Shown here piece by piece: positions 44,743 to 55,916 of a stretch of 64,000 nucleotides of DNA (positions within the stretch are counted from its first letter, which is position 1; the number at the start of each line of letters is the position of its first letter). Source of the stretch: Spongiibacter pelagi. Lineage in GTDB: Bacteria > Pseudomonadota > Gammaproteobacteria > Pseudomonadales > Spongiibacteraceae. The DNA is taken from NCBI RefSeq assembly GCF_014705705.1, contig NZ_JACXLD010000007.1, positions 1 through 64,000 of the forward strand. Reading direction: 5' to 3'. The notes under the pieces were generated by a model. That model worked only from the letters and a program-made list of their open reading frames with translations. It was not told the DNA's origin and did no database searches. Position numbers and translations under genes: made by a program.

Positions 44743-45865
44743 GCGTGTGATTGTGATGGCGGGTGGAACGGGCGGCCATGTTTTTCCCGCCCTGTCGGTT
44801 GCCAAGGAACTGCAAGAACGCGGTGTCGAAGTGCATTGGCTGGGAACTGATCGCGGTATTGAGGCGCGTTTGGTGCCCGCTGCCGGTTATCCACTGCACT
44901 GCCTAAATATGCAGGGAATTCGCGGTAAGAATCCGCTGTTTAGATTGCTTGCGGTAGCCAAGGCGAGCCTGTCTGTATTCAGTGCCTTGGGCTTGATTAT
45001 GCGTTTGCGCCCTTTCTGTGTGATTGGCCTAGGTGGTTACGCCTCTGGGCCCGGCGGTTTGGCTGCAGCGCTGATTGGCTGCCCGCTGTTAATCCAAGAA
45101 CAAAATGCGGTGGCCGGTACTACCAATCGTCTGCTAGCAAAATTTGCTCGATTTAGCCTGACCGGTTATCCCATTGGTTTGGGAGGCAAGCGCAACCGCT
45201 ATATCGGTAATCCGGTTCGTCAGGAAATTGCTGAATTACCTGCGCCTGCAGAGCGTTTTGCCGGGCGGCAGGGAGCGCTTCGCGTTTTGATTCTCGGTGG
45301 CAGCCTCGGCGCTAAACCGATTAACGATGTGGTGTTGCAGTTGTGGCGCGATCTAGCCGAAGGCCAGCGACCAGAGTTGTGGCATCAAACTGGCGCCGCT
45401 CACGCGGAAGTCTTGTCTGAGCAATATGCGCAACAAGGCATTGCTGTTCGCTGTGAGGCGTTCATTGATGATATGGCGGCTGCCTATGCGTGGGCAGATG
45501 TAGTGGTTTGTCGCGCCGGTGCGCTCACCGTAGCTGAACTTGCTGCCGCTGGGGTGCCAGCCATTCTGATTCCACTGCCGCACGCGATTGATGACCACCA
45601 ACGCGCCAATGCGCAATGGTTTGTTGACGGTGGCGCCGGAAAAATAATTGATCAAAAAGATTTTAGTGCAGAGAGCTTAAACCAAGTGCTGGAGCAATGG
45701 TCAAACGACCGCGCTGGTTTATTGCAAATGGCGCAATCCGCTAGAGCGTTGGCCAAGACCGATGCGGCCCATGTCGCCGCTGATTTCTGTATGAAGTTTG
45801 ATAAAAAAGCATTTGGAAAGACTGTGAACAAAAAACAAGCCGAGGGGGAGCGTCATGTCGATTAA
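44732..45865 (+). CDS. murG: UDP-GlcNAc transferase MurG (lipid II synthesis)
   Basis: Peripheral inner-membrane GT-B glycosyltransferase adding GlcNAc to lipid I. The 377 residues start with the first glycine loop [20 protein letters not shown], then [44 protein letters not shown] and the UDP-binding [19 protein letters not shown]. The frame is open from 44675 in ftsW; the ATG at 44732 has aaggagg 5-6 nt upstream and gives the family N-terminus. Overlaps are 11 bp with both ftsW and murC. Confidence 0.96.
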   Translation: MAIKRVIVMAGGTGGHVFPALSVAKELQERGVEVHWLGTDRGIEARLVPAAGYPLHCLNMQGIRGKNPLFRLLAVAKASLSVFSALGLIMRLRPFCVIGLGGYASGPGGLAAALIGCPLLIQEQNAVAGTTNRLLAKFARFSLTGYPIGLGGKRNRYIGNPVRQEIAELPAPAERFAGRQGALRVLILGGSLGAKPINDVVLQLWRDLAEGQRPELWHQTGAAHAEVLSEQYAQQGIAVRCEAFIDDMAAAYAWADVVVCRAGALTVAELAAAGVPAILIPLPHAIDDHQRANAQWFVDGGAGKIIDQKDFSAESLNQVLEQWSNDRAGLLQMAQSARALAKTDAAHVAADFCMKFDKKAFGKTVNKKQAEGERHVD

Positions 45866-47276
45866 ACACCCCTTTGTTGTGCCTGAAATGCGTCGGGTTA
45901 ATCGCATTCATTTTGTCGGTATCGGCGGTGCTGGTATGTGCGGTATTGCCGAGGTGTTGTTGAACCTTGGCTATCGCATTTCCGGTTCAGATTTAAAAGC
46001 ATCACCAAGCACTGCGCGCTTGCAGAAATTGGGCGCCAAGGTCAGCTTTGGTCACGATGGCGTGTTGGTAGAAGGTGCAGATGTGGTTGTAGTTTCAACC
46101 GCAATCAATCCTGCCAATCCCGAGTTATTAGCGGCCCGTGAGCAGCGTATTCCCGTTGTGCGTCGTGCTGAAATGCTGGCTGAGTTGATGCGTTATCGCC
46201 ACGGTATTGCAGTGGCAGGAACCCACGGTAAAACCACGACTACCAGCTTGATTACCTCTATATTTGCCGAGGCGGGACTCGACCCGACCTTTGTTATTGG
46301 TGGTTTGGTTAATAGCGCGGGAACCAATGCTGCTCTTGGCGAGAGCCGTTACCTAGTGGCCGAGGCCGATGAGAGTGACGCGTCATTTTTGCATCTGCAG
46401 CCGATGGTGTCGGTGGTAACGAATATCGAAGCCGACCATATGAGCACGTATGGCGGTGATTTTAGCCGGCTGAAACAAACGTTTATCGAATTTTTGCACA
46501 ACCTGCCTTTTTATGGCGTGGCAGTGATGTGTATTGATGATCCGGTTGTGCGTGAGTTATTGCCTGAAGTTGGTCGCCAGATTCTGAGTTATGGCTTTGC
46601 CGAAGATGCCGACTTCCGCATTTTGTCGGTTGAAAAGAAAGGTCTGCAAAGCGAGTTTAGTGTGCGTCGCCCGGATGGTTCAGTACTTGAGTTACGCATC
46701 AATCAACCCGGTGTGCACAATGTATTGAATGCCACTGCAGCCATTGCTGTTGCCAGCGATGAGGGCTTGGCCGATGACGCCATTTGTCGCGGCATTGAAG
46801 GTTTTCAAGGTGTCGGCCGCCGTTTTCAGCGCTACGGCGAAATTGCCTTGGAGCAAGGCAGTTTTATGTTGGTGGATGACTACGGGCATCATCCAACCGA
46901 GGTGGCAGCGACCATTGCCGCGGTGCGTCAGGCCTGGCCAGATCGGCGTTTAGTGATGCTTTATCAGCCTCACCGCTATACCCGCACCAAAGACCTTTAT
47001 GAGGACTTTGTAAAAGTGCTGGCGACGGTGGATAGCCTGCTGTTATTAGACGTGTACTCCGCCGGTGAAGAGCCCATTCCGGGAGCGGACAGCCGCAATA
47101 TTTGTCGCAGTATTCGTTTGCAGGGCGCACTGGAGCCAGTATTTGTCGGTGCGGCGAACGAGGCATTTACCAGTTTGAAATCAGTAGTTAAGGACGGCGA
47201 TATCGTGCTCACGCAAGGCGCGGGAAATATTGGTGCCCTAGCGCAGGAACTTGCCAAGAAGGAGTGGCATTCGTAA
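45855..47276 (+). CDS. murC: UDP-N-acetylmuramate-L-alanine ligase
   Basis: Adds the first amino acid, L-Ala, to UDP-MurNAc. The 473 residues show [19 protein letters not shown] (nucleotide-sugar loop), the ATP loop [13 protein letters not shown] (about 117-129), [25 protein letters not shown] and the C-terminal [14 protein letters not shown]. The ATG overlaps the murG end by 11 bp and has gggggag just upstream. The stop shares one base with the ddlB start. Confidence 0.97.
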   Translation: MSIKHPFVVPEMRRVNRIHFVGIGGAGMCGIAEVLLNLGYRISGSDLKASPSTARLQKLGAKVSFGHDGVLVEGADVVVVSTAINPANPELLAAREQRIPVVRRAEMLAELMRYRHGIAVAGTHGKTTTTSLITSIFAEAGLDPTFVIGGLVNSAGTNAALGESRYLVAEADESDASFLHLQPMVSVVTNIEADHMSTYGGDFSRLKQTFIEFLHNLPFYGVAVMCIDDPVVRELLPEVGRQILSYGFAEDADFRILSVEKKGLQSEFSVRRPDGSVLELRINQPGVHNVLNATAAIAVASDEGLADDAICRGIEGFQGVGRRFQRYGEIALEQGSFMLVDDYGHHPTEVAATIAAVRQAWPDRRLVMLYQPHRYTRTKDLYEDFVKVLATVDSLLLLDVYSAGEEPIPGADSRNICRSIRLQGALEPVFVGAANEAFTSLKSVVKDGDIVLTQGAGNIGALAQELAKKEWHS

Positions 47277-48214
47277 TGAGTTGGAATGCTGAAACTATTC
47301 GTCAAAAACTTAACGGGCCTTTGGCGCTGTTGTTTGGCGGTAAATCTTCTGAGCGGCAGATTTCCTTGAAGAGTGGCAATGCCATTTTGGAGGCGCTGCA
47401 GAGACAAGAAATTCCGGTAACCGTTATTGATCCGGCTGATGCGAATTGGATGGAAAAATTAGCTGACCATCAAAATGCCTTTATTGCGCTGCATGGGCCG
47501 GGCGGTGAAGACGGAACAATACAGGGCGCGCTGGAGTGCTTGGGCGTTAATTACACCGGTTCTGGGGTTATGGCCTCGGCGCTGGCAATGGACAAACTGC
47601 GCTGCAAGCGTTTGTGGTTGGGTGAAGGGCTGAGCACGCCGCATTTTATGGAGCTGCACGCCGACAGTGATTGGCAGGCTACCAGTGATATTTTGGGCCA
47701 AGCCATTGTGAAGCCGGCCTGTGAAGGTTCAAGCATCGGTATGTCGCGGGCAGATAACGCGGAAGAATTACGCACAGCTTGGCAGCTTGCTAAAGACTAC
47801 GGGCGAGTTTTTGCAGAGCAGTGGGTCACTGGTGCGGAATTTACGGTGGCGATTCTCAATGGTGAAGCGCTGCCAGCGATTCGTTTGGAAACCGATGCCT
47901 CGTTCTACGATTTCAATGCCAAATATATTTCCAATGACACCCGCTATCACTGTCCGTCGGGTTTGAGTGAAGCGAAAGAGCGCGAAATCCAACAACTCGC
48001 CTTAGCCGCGTTTGAAGCCGTTGGCTGTCGCGATTGGGGGCGTGTTGATGTGATGCAGTCAGAAAGTGGCCACTTTTATTTGCTGGAAGTGAACACGATT
48101 CCCGGTATGACCGATCACAGCTTAGTGCCAATGGCAGCAAAACAAGCTGGGCTGGATTTCGATCAGTTGGTGTTGCGGGTGTTGTCGTCAAGTTTGGAAC
48201 GGAGCGGAAACTGA
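47276..48214 (+). CDS. ddlB: D-alanine-D-alanine ligase B
   Basis: ATP-grasp enzyme making D-Ala-D-Ala for MurF. The 312 residues show LALLFGGKSSERQISLKSG, ALHGPGGEDGTIQGALECLG, the ATP-grasp core with VKPACEGSSIGMSRA, WVTGAEFTVAIL and the metal-ligand end LLEVNTIPGMTDHSLVP. The frame is open from 47264; the ATG at 47276, overlapping the murC stop, has aaggagtggc upstream. Normal length and placement within dcw. Confidence 0.96.
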   Translation: MSWNAETIRQKLNGPLALLFGGKSSERQISLKSGNAILEALQRQEIPVTVIDPADANWMEKLADHQNAFIALHGPGGEDGTIQGALECLGVNYTGSGVMASALAMDKLRCKRLWLGEGLSTPHFMELHADSDWQATSDILGQAIVKPACEGSSIGMSRADNAEELRTAWQLAKDYGRVFAEQWVTGAEFTVAILNGEALPAIRLETDASFYDFNAKYISNDTRYHCPSGLSEAKEREIQQLALAAFEAVGCRDWGRVDVMQSESGHFYLLEVNTIPGMTDHSLVPMAAKQAGLDFDQLVLRVLSSSLERSGN

Positions 48215-48216
48215 GT

Positions 48217-49044
48217 ATGGCTAAGCCGCGCCAAAATCGATTTCTAAAGTCGGAGGGCAGCAAGCCTGAACGGCGGAAATCTGCGCGTGGTGAATCGCGG
48301 GTGGCTTGGCGGGGTTTGGCGCTGCGCATGGTACTGCTCAGCGGTGTGTTGGCTTTGGCCTATGGCGCGCTGGCGCTGAATGACCGTATTAATGCTATCG
48401 CCGTTGAGCGCGTGGTGTTTGCCGGTGATTTACAGCACGTGAACCGTGATGTCTTAGTTAAGAAAGTGACGCCTTTTTTGTCGGTCGGTTATTTGAATCT
48501 GGATTTGGATGCGATCCGCGCAGAGTTACAAGAGGAGCCTTGGGTTTTTCGGGCCGATCTGCAACGCCAATGGCCTTGGGAGCTGAAGGTAACCATTGTT
48601 GAGCAGCGGCCAATCGCCATATGGGGCGAATCGCAGTTGCTGAATCATCGGGCAGAGGTATTTACCCCGCCGGGCGTGTTTGATGGCGGTGACTTGCCGC
48701 ATTTGCAGGGCCCAGAAGGCAGCGCTATCGAGGTGATGCGTCAGTTCAGATTAATGAGCCAGTTGCTGGGGCAGGAAAATTTGCGCCTTGAGCGCTTAAA
48801 GATGACTTCGCAGGGCAGCTGGATATTGAGCTTAAACGAGGGCGTCGAACTGGTACTCGGTCGCGATCAATTATTGGAAAAGCTGCGCCGTTTTGCCTTG
48901 GTATATCGCCGGGAATTGGCGCCGGAGTTTGATCGCATTGCGCGTATTGATAGTCGCTATATCAATGGACTTGCGGTGGCTTGGTTGGATGAACCGCGCA
49001 AGAAAAAATTAACGCAATCGCTGGCTTTGAGTCAGCGCGGATAG
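48217..49044 (+). CDS. ftsQ: Cell division protein FtsQ
   Basis: Bitopic divisome protein linking early and late division proteins. The 275 residues have a basic cytoplasmic N-terminus (about 1-32), a transmembrane helix (LALRMVLLSGVLALAYGALAL, about 31-51), a POTRA domain (about 55-130; VERVVFAGDLQHVNRD and VTIVEQRPIAIWG) and the FtsQ beta domain to about 265. It lies 2 bp after ddlB and 53 bp before ftsA. Confidence 0.94.
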   Translation: MAKPRQNRFLKSEGSKPERRKSARGESRVAWRGLALRMVLLSGVLALAYGALALNDRINAIAVERVVFAGDLQHVNRDVLVKKVTPFLSVGYLNLDLDAIRAELQEEPWVFRADLQRQWPWELKVTIVEQRPIAIWGESQLLNHRAEVFTPPGVFDGGDLPHLQGPEGSAIEVMRQFRLMSQLLGQENLRLERLKMTSQGSWILSLNEGVELVLGRDQLLEKLRRFALVYRRELAPEFDRIARIDSRYINGLAVAWLDEPRKKKLTQSLALSQRG

Positions 49045-49097
49045 ATTAACGGAGAGCAACGGCAAGCGGGGTACACCGCCGCGCCGGGGGTGAAAAC

Positions 49098-50330
49098 ATG
49101 GCAAATGCAAATGAGGGAAAAATGATTGTCGGCCTCGATATTGGCACCTCGAAAGTGGTGGCGATTGTCGGTGTCTGCAATGAAGACGGCAAGATCGACA
49201 TTGTCGGTATTGGCTCACATCCCTCACGGGGGTTGAAGAAGGGCGTGGTGGTCAATATTGAGTCCACCGTGCACTCCATTCAGCGGGCAGTGGAAGAGGC
49301 TGAATTGATGGCCGGCTGTGAAATTCACAGCGTCTATGTCGGCATTGCTGGTAACCACATCCGCAGCCTGAATTCCCACGGTATTGTCGCGATCCGCGAT
49401 CGCGAAGTGTATCAACTGGATTTAGATCGAGTGATCGATGCTGCGCAGGCGGTGGCGATTCCGGCCGATCAAAAAGTTCTGCATATCCTGCCGCAGGAAT
49501 TTGTAATTGACGAGCAAGAAGGCATTAAAGAGCCGCTGGGTATGTCTGGCGTGCGGCTTGAAGCCAAGGTGCATTTGGTGACCTGCGCAGTAAATGCCGT
49601 GCAGAACATTGAAAAATGTATTCGCCGCTGTGGCCTAGACGTGGATGACGTGATTCTGGAGCAGTTGGCATCCAGTTATTCGGTGCTGACTGAAGATGAA
49701 AAAGAGTTGGGCGTGTGCATGGTCGATATCGGTGGCGGTACTACCGATATTGCGATTTTCACTAACGGAGCGATTCGTCATACCGGCGTAATTCCGATTG
49801 CGGGTGATCAGGTAACAAACGACATTGCTATGGCGCTGCGTACGCCAACCCAATATGCCGAAGAGATCAAAATTAAATACGCCTGCGCGCTAACTCAGCT
49901 TGCCGGTGAGGGGGAAACCATCAAGGTGCCCAGTGTGGGCGAGCGTCCGCCACGTGAGCTGTCGCGTCAGGCCTTGGCCGAGGTAGTGGAGCCGCGCTAC
50001 GACGAGCTCTTCACCTTGATTCAGGCCGAGCTGCGCCGCAGTGGTTACGAAGAATTGTGTGCGGCGGGCATCGTGCTGACCGGCGGTACCTCGAAGATGG
50101 AAGGCGTGGTTGAACTGGCCGAAGAGATTTTCCACATGCCGGTGCGTTTGGGTTCGCCGCAAGATGTGTCTGGCTTGACCGATATTGTGCGCAACCCGAT
50201 TTATGCCACCAGTGTTGGCCTGTTGCAGTACGGATTAGAGCACCAGAAAGAAACTGGCGGTGGCAGTCGTCGGGTCAGCCAAGACGGCTTCTTAAGCCGA
50301 CTGAAGCAGTGGGTGCAAAACAATTTTTAA
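49098..50330 (+). CDS. ftsA: Cell division protein FtsA
   Basis: Actin-like ATPase that anchors FtsZ to the membrane. The 410 residues show phosphate loop 1 VGLDIGTSKVVAIVG, the 1C domain (about 85-165), phosphate loop 2 VDIGGGTTDIAIF, the adenosine motif GIVLTGGTSKMEGVVELAE and a C-terminal amphipathic helix DGFLSRLKQWVQNNF, which is the membrane-targeting sequence. Normal length (E. coli 420). Confidence 0.97.
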   Translation: MANANEGKMIVGLDIGTSKVVAIVGVCNEDGKIDIVGIGSHPSRGLKKGVVVNIESTVHSIQRAVEEAELMAGCEIHSVYVGIAGNHIRSLNSHGIVAIRDREVYQLDLDRVIDAAQAVAIPADQKVLHILPQEFVIDEQEGIKEPLGMSGVRLEAKVHLVTCAVNAVQNIEKCIRRCGLDVDDVILEQLASSYSVLTEDEKELGVCMVDIGGGTTDIAIFTNGAIRHTGVIPIAGDQVTNDIAMALRTPTQYAEEIKIKYACALTQLAGEGETIKVPSVGERPPRELSRQALAEVVEPRYDELFTLIQAELRRSGYEELCAAGIVLTGGTSKMEGVVELAEEIFHMPVRLGSPQDVSGLTDIVRNPIYATSVGLLQYGLEHQKETGGGSRRVSQDGFLSRLKQWVQNNF

Positions 50331-50451
50331 GGGTGGTCGATTCAGTTTTTAAAACGTCCGTCAATGATTTCGCCTCAGAAGAGGCATTAACAAAGTAGTA
50401 AAACCCCGCTGTGTTGGCAGCACGGCGGATTCGCAAAAAGGGAGAAAAGCC

Positions 50452-51621
50452 ATGTTTGAACTTGTAGACAATGTTCCACAAAACGCAGTAATCAAGGTGG
50501 TTGGTGTCGGTGGTGGCGGCGGTAACGCGGTCAAACACATGATTGCCAACGATGTCGACGGCGTTGATTTTATTTGCGCCAACACCGATGCCCAAGCGCT
50601 GACCGACGTGATGTCGAAGACCGTTCTGCAGTTGGGTACCAATATCACCAAAGGGCTGGGTGCAGGTGCCAACCCAATGGTGGGCCGTGAAGCCGCAATG
50701 GAAGATCGCGACCGCATTGCCGAGTCACTGGAAGGTGCCGATATGGTGTTCATCACCGCAGGTATGGGTGGTGGTACCGGTACGGGTGGTGCGCCGGTTG
50801 TGGCTGAAGTGGCTAAGGAAATGGGTATCTTGACCGTGGCCGTAGTGACCAAGCCTTTCCCTTTCGAGGGTAAAAAGCGCATGGCCGTTGCCGAGCAGGG
50901 TATGCGTGAGCTGCGTCAACACGTTGACTCACTGATCACCATTCCAAACGAGAAGCTGCTGCCAGTGCTGGGTAAAAACACCAGCCTGCTGGAGGCGTTC
51001 AAAGCAGCCAATGATGTTCTGCTGGGTGCGGTTCAAGGTATTGCAGATCTGATTATCCGTCCGGGCATGATTAACGTCGACTTTGCCGACGTGCGCACAG
51101 TGATGTCTGAAATGGGTATGGCGATGATGGGTAGTGGTGTCGCAACCGGTGAAAACCGGGCGATTGAAGCTGCTGAAGCCGCAATTCGCAGCCCCTTGCT
51201 GGAAGATGTGAACCTGGAAGGTGCACGGGGGATTTTGGTCAATATTACCGCAGGTTTGGACCTATCCCTTGGCGAATTCAGCGATGTTGGCGATACTATC
51301 CGTGAAATTGCTTCCGATGACGCCACCGTGGTTGTTGGTACGGTTATCGACCCAGAAATGGCTGGCGAACTTCGCGTAACGGTTGTTGCCACTGGTTTAG
51401 ACGGCGGTGCGGTTGAAGTTCCTCTCACCGTAGTTGAAAACAAAAAGGCAGAGCAGGTTAGCAAAGCGGCGGGTAATAACTACCGCGGTCTGGATCGCCC
51501 AACAGTGATGCGCAGCAATAGCCAGTCTGCAGTTGCCAAAGAAGAACTGCCAGGACCGGTGGACAGCCGCGATATGGAATATCTGGACATTCCAGCTTTC
51601 CTGCGTCGCCAAGCGGACTGA
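50452..51621 (+). CDS. ftsZ: Cell division protein FtsZ
   Basis: Tubulin-like GTPase forming the Z-ring. The 389 residues show [15 protein letters not shown], the tubulin signature MGGGTGTGG (about 106-114), the T7-loop region with [11 protein letters not shown], a flexible linker from about 320 and the conserved C-terminal peptide [14 protein letters not shown], which binds FtsA and ZipA. A strong gggag ribosome-binding site precedes the ATG. The 121-bp gap to ftsA is the largest inside the ddlB-ftsZ part and may hold an ftsZ promoter. Confidence 0.98.
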   Translation: MFELVDNVPQNAVIKVVGVGGGGGNAVKHMIANDVDGVDFICANTDAQALTDVMSKTVLQLGTNITKGLGAGANPMVGREAAMEDRDRIAESLEGADMVFITAGMGGGTGTGGAPVVAEVAKEMGILTVAVVTKPFPFEGKKRMAVAEQGMRELRQHVDSLITIPNEKLLPVLGKNTSLLEAFKAANDVLLGAVQGIADLIIRPGMINVDFADVRTVMSEMGMAMMGSGVATGENRAIEAAEAAIRSPLLEDVNLEGARGILVNITAGLDLSLGEFSDVGDTIREIASDDATVVVGTVIDPEMAGELRVTVVATGLDGGAVEVPLTVVENKKAEQVSKAAGNNYRGLDRPTVMRSNSQSAVAKEELPGPVDSRDMEYLDIPAFLRRQAD

Positions 51622-51843
51622 TTCGCTACAACTGTTGTCTGTGGTGAGCCGCAAACGCCCAGCGTAGCGGTCGCGCCAAGGTCGGCAAGCAATACGGTAT
51701 AAGTCATTCTTATGCCGAGTGGCTGGCTCTCCCCTGAAAAATCGGGGATAGGCAGTGGCGGAATAGCTCATGGAATGAGGCAAAGACAGCAGCTAAACAG
51801 CGAGTAACAGGCCAGAATTGGCAAATGAAAAGAGTGAACAGGC

Positions 51844-52755
51844 ATGATTAAACAGAGAACCTTGCGCAATACCATCCGGGCAACCGGGATCGGGCTTCAC
51901 AGCGGTGAGAAAGTCTTTCTCACCCTAAAGCCTGCTCCGGTAGACACCGGTGTCATTTTTCGTCGCACGGATCTCAATCCCGTAGTGGAAATTCATGCCC
52001 ATGCCGAGAACGTGGGAGATACAACGCTTTCCACGACCTTGGTAAATGGAGATGTTCGAGTTTCAACCGTCGAGCACCTGCTTTCTGCCATGGCAGGTTT
52101 GGGTATCGACAATGCAATTGTTGAACTCAGCTCATCCGAGGTGCCAATTATGGATGGCAGTGCGGGCCCTTTTGTATTCCTTATTCAGTCTGCGGGCATT
52201 GAGGAACAGGACGCGCCGAAGAAATTCATCCGTATCAAGCGCCCGGTGACAGTAGAAGATGGCGATAAAGTCGCAAGCTTTCTCCCCTTTGACGGCTTTA
52301 AAGTCTCTTTTACTATCGACTTTGATCATCCGGTTTTCAAAGACCGCACCGGTCATGCCGAACTCGACTTCTCCAGTACCTCTTTTGTTAAAGAAGTAAG
52401 CCGCGCTCGTACCTTTGGCTTTATGCATGAAATTGAATACCTGCGCTCCAAGGGTTTGGCTCGTGGCGGCAGTGTCGACAATGCGATTGTGGTGGACGAA
52501 TACCGCATCCTCAACGAAGAAGGCCTGCGTTACGAGGATGAGTTCGTCAAACACAAAGTGCTAGATGCCATCGGCGATTTGTATTTGCTTGGTACTAGCC
52601 TGATTGGTGAATTCCGCGCACATAAATCCGGTCACGGACTCAATAACGCCTCTCTGCGTCAGCTGATTAAACAGACCGATGCATGGGAGTGGGTGACCTT
52701 CGAAGATGCCAGCACGGCGCCGATTACCTACACCAATGCGGCGGCCAGCGCCTGA
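51844..52755 (+). CDS. lpxC: UDP-3-O-acyl-N-acetylglucosamine deacetylase LpxC
   Basis: Zinc enzyme of the first committed step in lipid A synthesis. The 303 residues show [19 protein letters not shown] at the start, the Zn ligand in [16 protein letters not shown] (about His79), the second Zn pair in [16 protein letters not shown] (His and Asp near 238-242) and the catalytic His in [15 protein letters not shown]. Length is that of Pseudomonas LpxC (303). A 222-bp gap after ftsZ suggests its own promoter; none is clear by eye. Confidence 0.97.
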   Translation: MIKQRTLRNTIRATGIGLHSGEKVFLTLKPAPVDTGVIFRRTDLNPVVEIHAHAENVGDTTLSTTLVNGDVRVSTVEHLLSAMAGLGIDNAIVELSSSEVPIMDGSAGPFVFLIQSAGIEEQDAPKKFIRIKRPVTVEDGDKVASFLPFDGFKVSFTIDFDHPVFKDRTGHAELDFSSTSFVKEVSRARTFGFMHEIEYLRSKGLARGGSVDNAIVVDEYRILNEEGLRYEDEFVKHKVLDAIGDLYLLGTSLIGEFRAHKSGHGLNNASLRQLIKQTDAWEWVTFEDASTAPITYTNAAASA

Positions 52756-53106
52756 TTTCTCTATCCCCTCTGTGATTCCCGTCGCCATGTTGGAAGGTTT
52801 TCAGCATGGCATTTGCGCCTCATCTATGCGATATTGCTCCCCGGTATCGCCGAGGTGATGCCTGTGATTTCCCGTCAAACAGGGCGCGGTAAGGCCCGCA
52901 TCACACCCTTACTCACTTTTGCGCGTTTTTTGCTGCGTTTAGGTGACGAGTGTAGTGCCGAGTTTAGTACCGAATAGAATTTAGTGCCGAATATTAAGTA
53001 CCGAGTATTCATCAGATATTCATTTGCCTGTAGTAATTTGGCGAGGTTTTTGTGTTTTCACATTTGCCGGCCGAGGCAATAAGTCAGTAATAGCAACGAC
53101 AAAATT
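52756..53106. other. lpxC-secA interval with an irregular short repeat
   Basis: No convincing gene lies in these 351 bp. A degenerate 11-bp element of the form tagtRccgaRt occurs four times: 52953-52963, 52965-52975, 52982-52992 and 52996-53006. A 39-codon frame starts at the ATG at 52858 and ends at 52977, overlapping the first two copies, but it has a poorly placed ribosome-binding site. In Pseudomonas this interval carries dciA (DUF721) and an M23 peptidase gene, and in enterobacteria secM; none of these is recognisable here. Confidence 0.5.
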
Positions 53107-55845
53107 ATGATTACAGCAGCTTTCAAGAAAGTTTTTGGCAGTAAAAATGATCGTGAACTCAAACGCATGCGCAAAATGGTGGCGCAAATTAACGGGTTTG
53201 AGGAGCAGTTAAGCGGACTTAGCGACGAGCAACTTTCCGCTAAAACCGATGAATTTCGTCAGCGCCTTGCCGCGGGCGAGACCCTTGAGCAAATTCTTGC
53301 TGAAGCCTTTGCTGTCGCCCGTGAGGCCAGCCGCCGGGTGATGGGCATGCGTCACTTTGACGTGCAGCTCATTGGTGGTATTACCATCCATGAAGGCAAT
53401 ATTGCCGAGATGCGGACCGGTGAAGGTAAAACCCTGATGGCAACCCTGCCGGTTTACCTTAACGCCCTCAGCGCCAACGGCGTGTATGTCGTTACCGTGA
53501 ACGATTACCTCGCACAGCGTGACGCCAACTGGATGCGGCCGCTGTATGAATTTTTGCGCCTTCGAGTCGGCACCATCTACTCAGGTCAAAGCGGCGAAGA
53601 TAAGCGTGATGCCTATGCCTGCGATATCACCTACGGCACCAATAACGAATTTGGTTTTGACTATCTGCGCGACAATATGGCCTTTGCGGTGGAAGATCGC
53701 CTGCAGCGCCAACTGAACTTCGCCATTGTCGATGAAGTGGACTCCATTCTTATCGATGAAGCACGTACGCCATTGATTATCTCAGGCCCAGCTCAAGACA
53801 GCTCGGCGCTATATAAGCTGATTAATAACCTGATTCCAAAACTGGAAGCGGTGCCCGATACCGGCGAAGAGCGCAAGGCGGGTGTAGAGCCGGAAGACGG
53901 TCATTACATCGTCGATGAAAAAATGCGCTCGGTGGAGCTGACCGAAGAAGGCCACCAGCTTGTTGAAGATTTGTTTATCGACAACGGCTTGTTGCAAGAG
54001 GGCGACAGCCTGTATGCGGCGGGTAATTTGACTCTGCTTCATCATGTGAATTCGGCGCTGCGCGCCCATGTGTTGTTCCACAATAATGTGGAGTACATCG
54101 TGCAGAATGGTCAGGTGGTACTGATTGATGAACACACCGGCCGTACCATGCCGGGTCGTCGCCTTTCTGAAGGCCTGCACCAAGCGATTGAAGCTAAAGA
54201 AGGCGTGGCTATTCAGGCGGAAAGCCAAACGCTGGCTTCGACCACGTTCCAGAATTACTTCCGTCTGTTCAATAAACTGGCCGGTATGACCGGTACAGCG
54301 GACACCGAAGCCTTTGAATTCAAACATATCTACGGTTTGGATGTGGTGGTTATTCCCACCAATAAACCCAATGCTCGCCAAGATTTAAACGATTTGGTGT
54401 ATCTGAGCAAAGACGAAAAATACGATGCCATCGTGGCAGATGTGAAAGAAGTTATGGCCAGCGGTGCGCCGGTGTTGGTGGGTACGGCTTCTATCGAAAC
54501 CTCTGAGGAAATGGCCAGTCGCTTTAAGAAAGCGAAAATTCCCCACAATGTGCTCAACGCTAAATACCACGAAAAAGAAGCGGAAATCATTGCGCAGGCT
54601 GGCCGCCCCGGCACCGTCACCATCGCAACCAATATGGCCGGTCGCGGTACGGATATTGTGCTTGGTGGTAATGTCGATGCGGAAATTAATGAGTTGGAAA
54701 ATCCAACTCAGGCGCAAATCGATGAGCTGCGCGAAGCGTGGAAAGTGCGTCATGCTCAAGTTTTAGACGCCGGTGGTCTGCATATTATTGGTACCGAGCG
54801 CCACGAGTCTCGCCGTATCGATAACCAGCTTCGCGGTCGTTCCGGTCGCCAGGGTGATCCCGGTGTTTCGCGTTTTTATCTGTCACTGGAAGATAACCTG
54901 ATGCGGATCTTCGCCTCAGACCGCGTGCGCAGCATTATGCAGGCGCTGGGTCTGGAGAAGGGTGAAGCCATCGAGCACCGCATGGTGTCGAATGCGATTG
55001 AAAAAGCGCAGCGCAAAGTGGAAGGCCGCAACTTCGATATTCGTAAGCAGTTGCTTGAATACGATGATGTTGCTAATGACCAGCGTCAGATTGTGTATCA
55101 ACAGCGCAATGAGTTGATGGAATCTGAAGATATCAGCGGTATGTTGCAGACCATTCGCAACGATGTGGTGCAAGACGTTATCAGCGAATATATTCCACCG
55201 CAAAGTGTGGAAGAGCTGTGGGATATTGAAGGTTTAGAGCGCCGTTTGGATGCGGATTTTGCGGTAAAACTGCCGTTGCAACAGTGGTTGGCCGAAGACA
55301 AGAAGCTCTACGAAGATGTGCTGCGCGAGAAAATCGCCGAGCAAGTCGAGCAGGCCTATGCTGCCAAGTGTGAGCAAATTGGCCCCGAAATTCGTCGGGT
55401 TGAGCGCCATATTATGCTGCAGGTGCTAGATACCCTGTGGAAAGAACATCTGGCAACTATGGATCACCTGCGCCACGGTATTCATCTGCGCGCCTTTGCC
55501 CAGAAAAATCCCAAGCAAGAATATAAGCGTGAGGCGTTTGAGTTGTTCCAAAGCATGTTGGAAAACTTGAAGCTGGAAGTGGTACGTTTCCTTTCGCACC
55601 TGCAATTGCAGCAAGACGAAAATGCCGAAGCACTGGCTCAGCAACGCCGCGAAGAAGCTGCGCGCAGCAAGATGGAGTTTCAGCACGCTGAAAGCTCTGC
55701 GCTCAGTGATGACGAAGGCGGAGAGGCACAAGAAGAAGCCCCTGCGGAGCCCTTTGTTCGAGATGAGCGTAAGGTGGGGCGCAATGAACCTTGCCCCTGC
55801 GGCTCCGGGAAAAAATATAAGCAATGCCACGGTAAACTGGCATAA
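53107..55845 (+). CDS. secA: Protein translocase ATPase SecA
   Basis: Motor ATPase that pushes unfolded proteins through SecYEG. The 912 residues show Walker A MRTGEGKT (about 102-109), the DEAD-like [20 protein letters not shown] (about 208-227), the preprotein cross-linking domain (about 228-370), the second nucleotide domain with [16 protein letters not shown], and a C-terminal zinc-binding tail [14 protein letters not shown] that contacts SecB. Length is typical (E. coli 901). A terminator follows 8 bp after the stop. Confidence 0.98.
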   Translation: MITAAFKKVFGSKNDRELKRMRKMVAQINGFEEQLSGLSDEQLSAKTDEFRQRLAAGETLEQILAEAFAVAREASRRVMGMRHFDVQLIGGITIHEGNIAEMRTGEGKTLMATLPVYLNALSANGVYVVTVNDYLAQRDANWMRPLYEFLRLRVGTIYSGQSGEDKRDAYACDITYGTNNEFGFDYLRDNMAFAVEDRLQRQLNFAIVDEVDSILIDEARTPLIISGPAQDSSALYKLINNLIPKLEAVPDTGEERKAGVEPEDGHYIVDEKMRSVELTEEGHQLVEDLFIDNGLLQEGDSLYAAGNLTLLHHVNSALRAHVLFHNNVEYIVQNGQVVLIDEHTGRTMPGRRLSEGLHQAIEAKEGVAIQAESQTLASTTFQNYFRLFNKLAGMTGTADTEAFEFKHIYGLDVVVIPTNKPNARQDLNDLVYLSKDEKYDAIVADVKEVMASGAPVLVGTASIETSEEMASRFKKAKIPHNVLNAKYHEKEAEIIAQAGRPGTVTIATNMAGRGTDIVLGGNVDAEINELENPTQAQIDELREAWKVRHAQVLDAGGLHIIGTERHESRRIDNQLRGRSGRQGDPGVSRFYLSLEDNLMRIFASDRVRSIMQALGLEKGEAIEHRMVSNAIEKAQRKVEGRNFDIRKQLLEYDDVANDQRQIVYQQRNELMESEDISGMLQTIRNDVVQDVISEYIPPQSVEELWDIEGLERRLDADFAVKLPLQQWLAEDKKLYEDVLREKIAEQVEQAYAAKCEQIGPEIRRVERHIMLQVLDTLWKEHLATMDHLRHGIHLRAFAQKNPKQEYKREAFELFQSMLENLKLEVVRFLSHLQLQQDENAEALAQQRREEAARSKMEFQHAESSALSDDEGGEAQEEAPAEPFVRDERKVGRNEPCPCGSGKKYKQCHGKLA

Positions 55846-55853
55846 AATTTCGG

Positions 55854-55884
55854 GGCTTGCGTTGGAAACATCGCAAGCCTTTTT
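55854..55884 (+). terminator. Intrinsic terminator of secA
   Basis: Arms ggcttgcg and cgcaagcc form an 8-bp stem with a ttggaaacat loop and a T-run. It separates secA from argJ. Confidence 0.85.
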
Positions 55885-55916
55885 GATTGGGTCTCCTGAT
55901 TATTGTTGAGGAAAAT

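Noticed and set aside
53809-54381. 190-codon frame antisense to secA
   Set aside because: It is a shadow of secA codon usage; secA is intact with all motifs.
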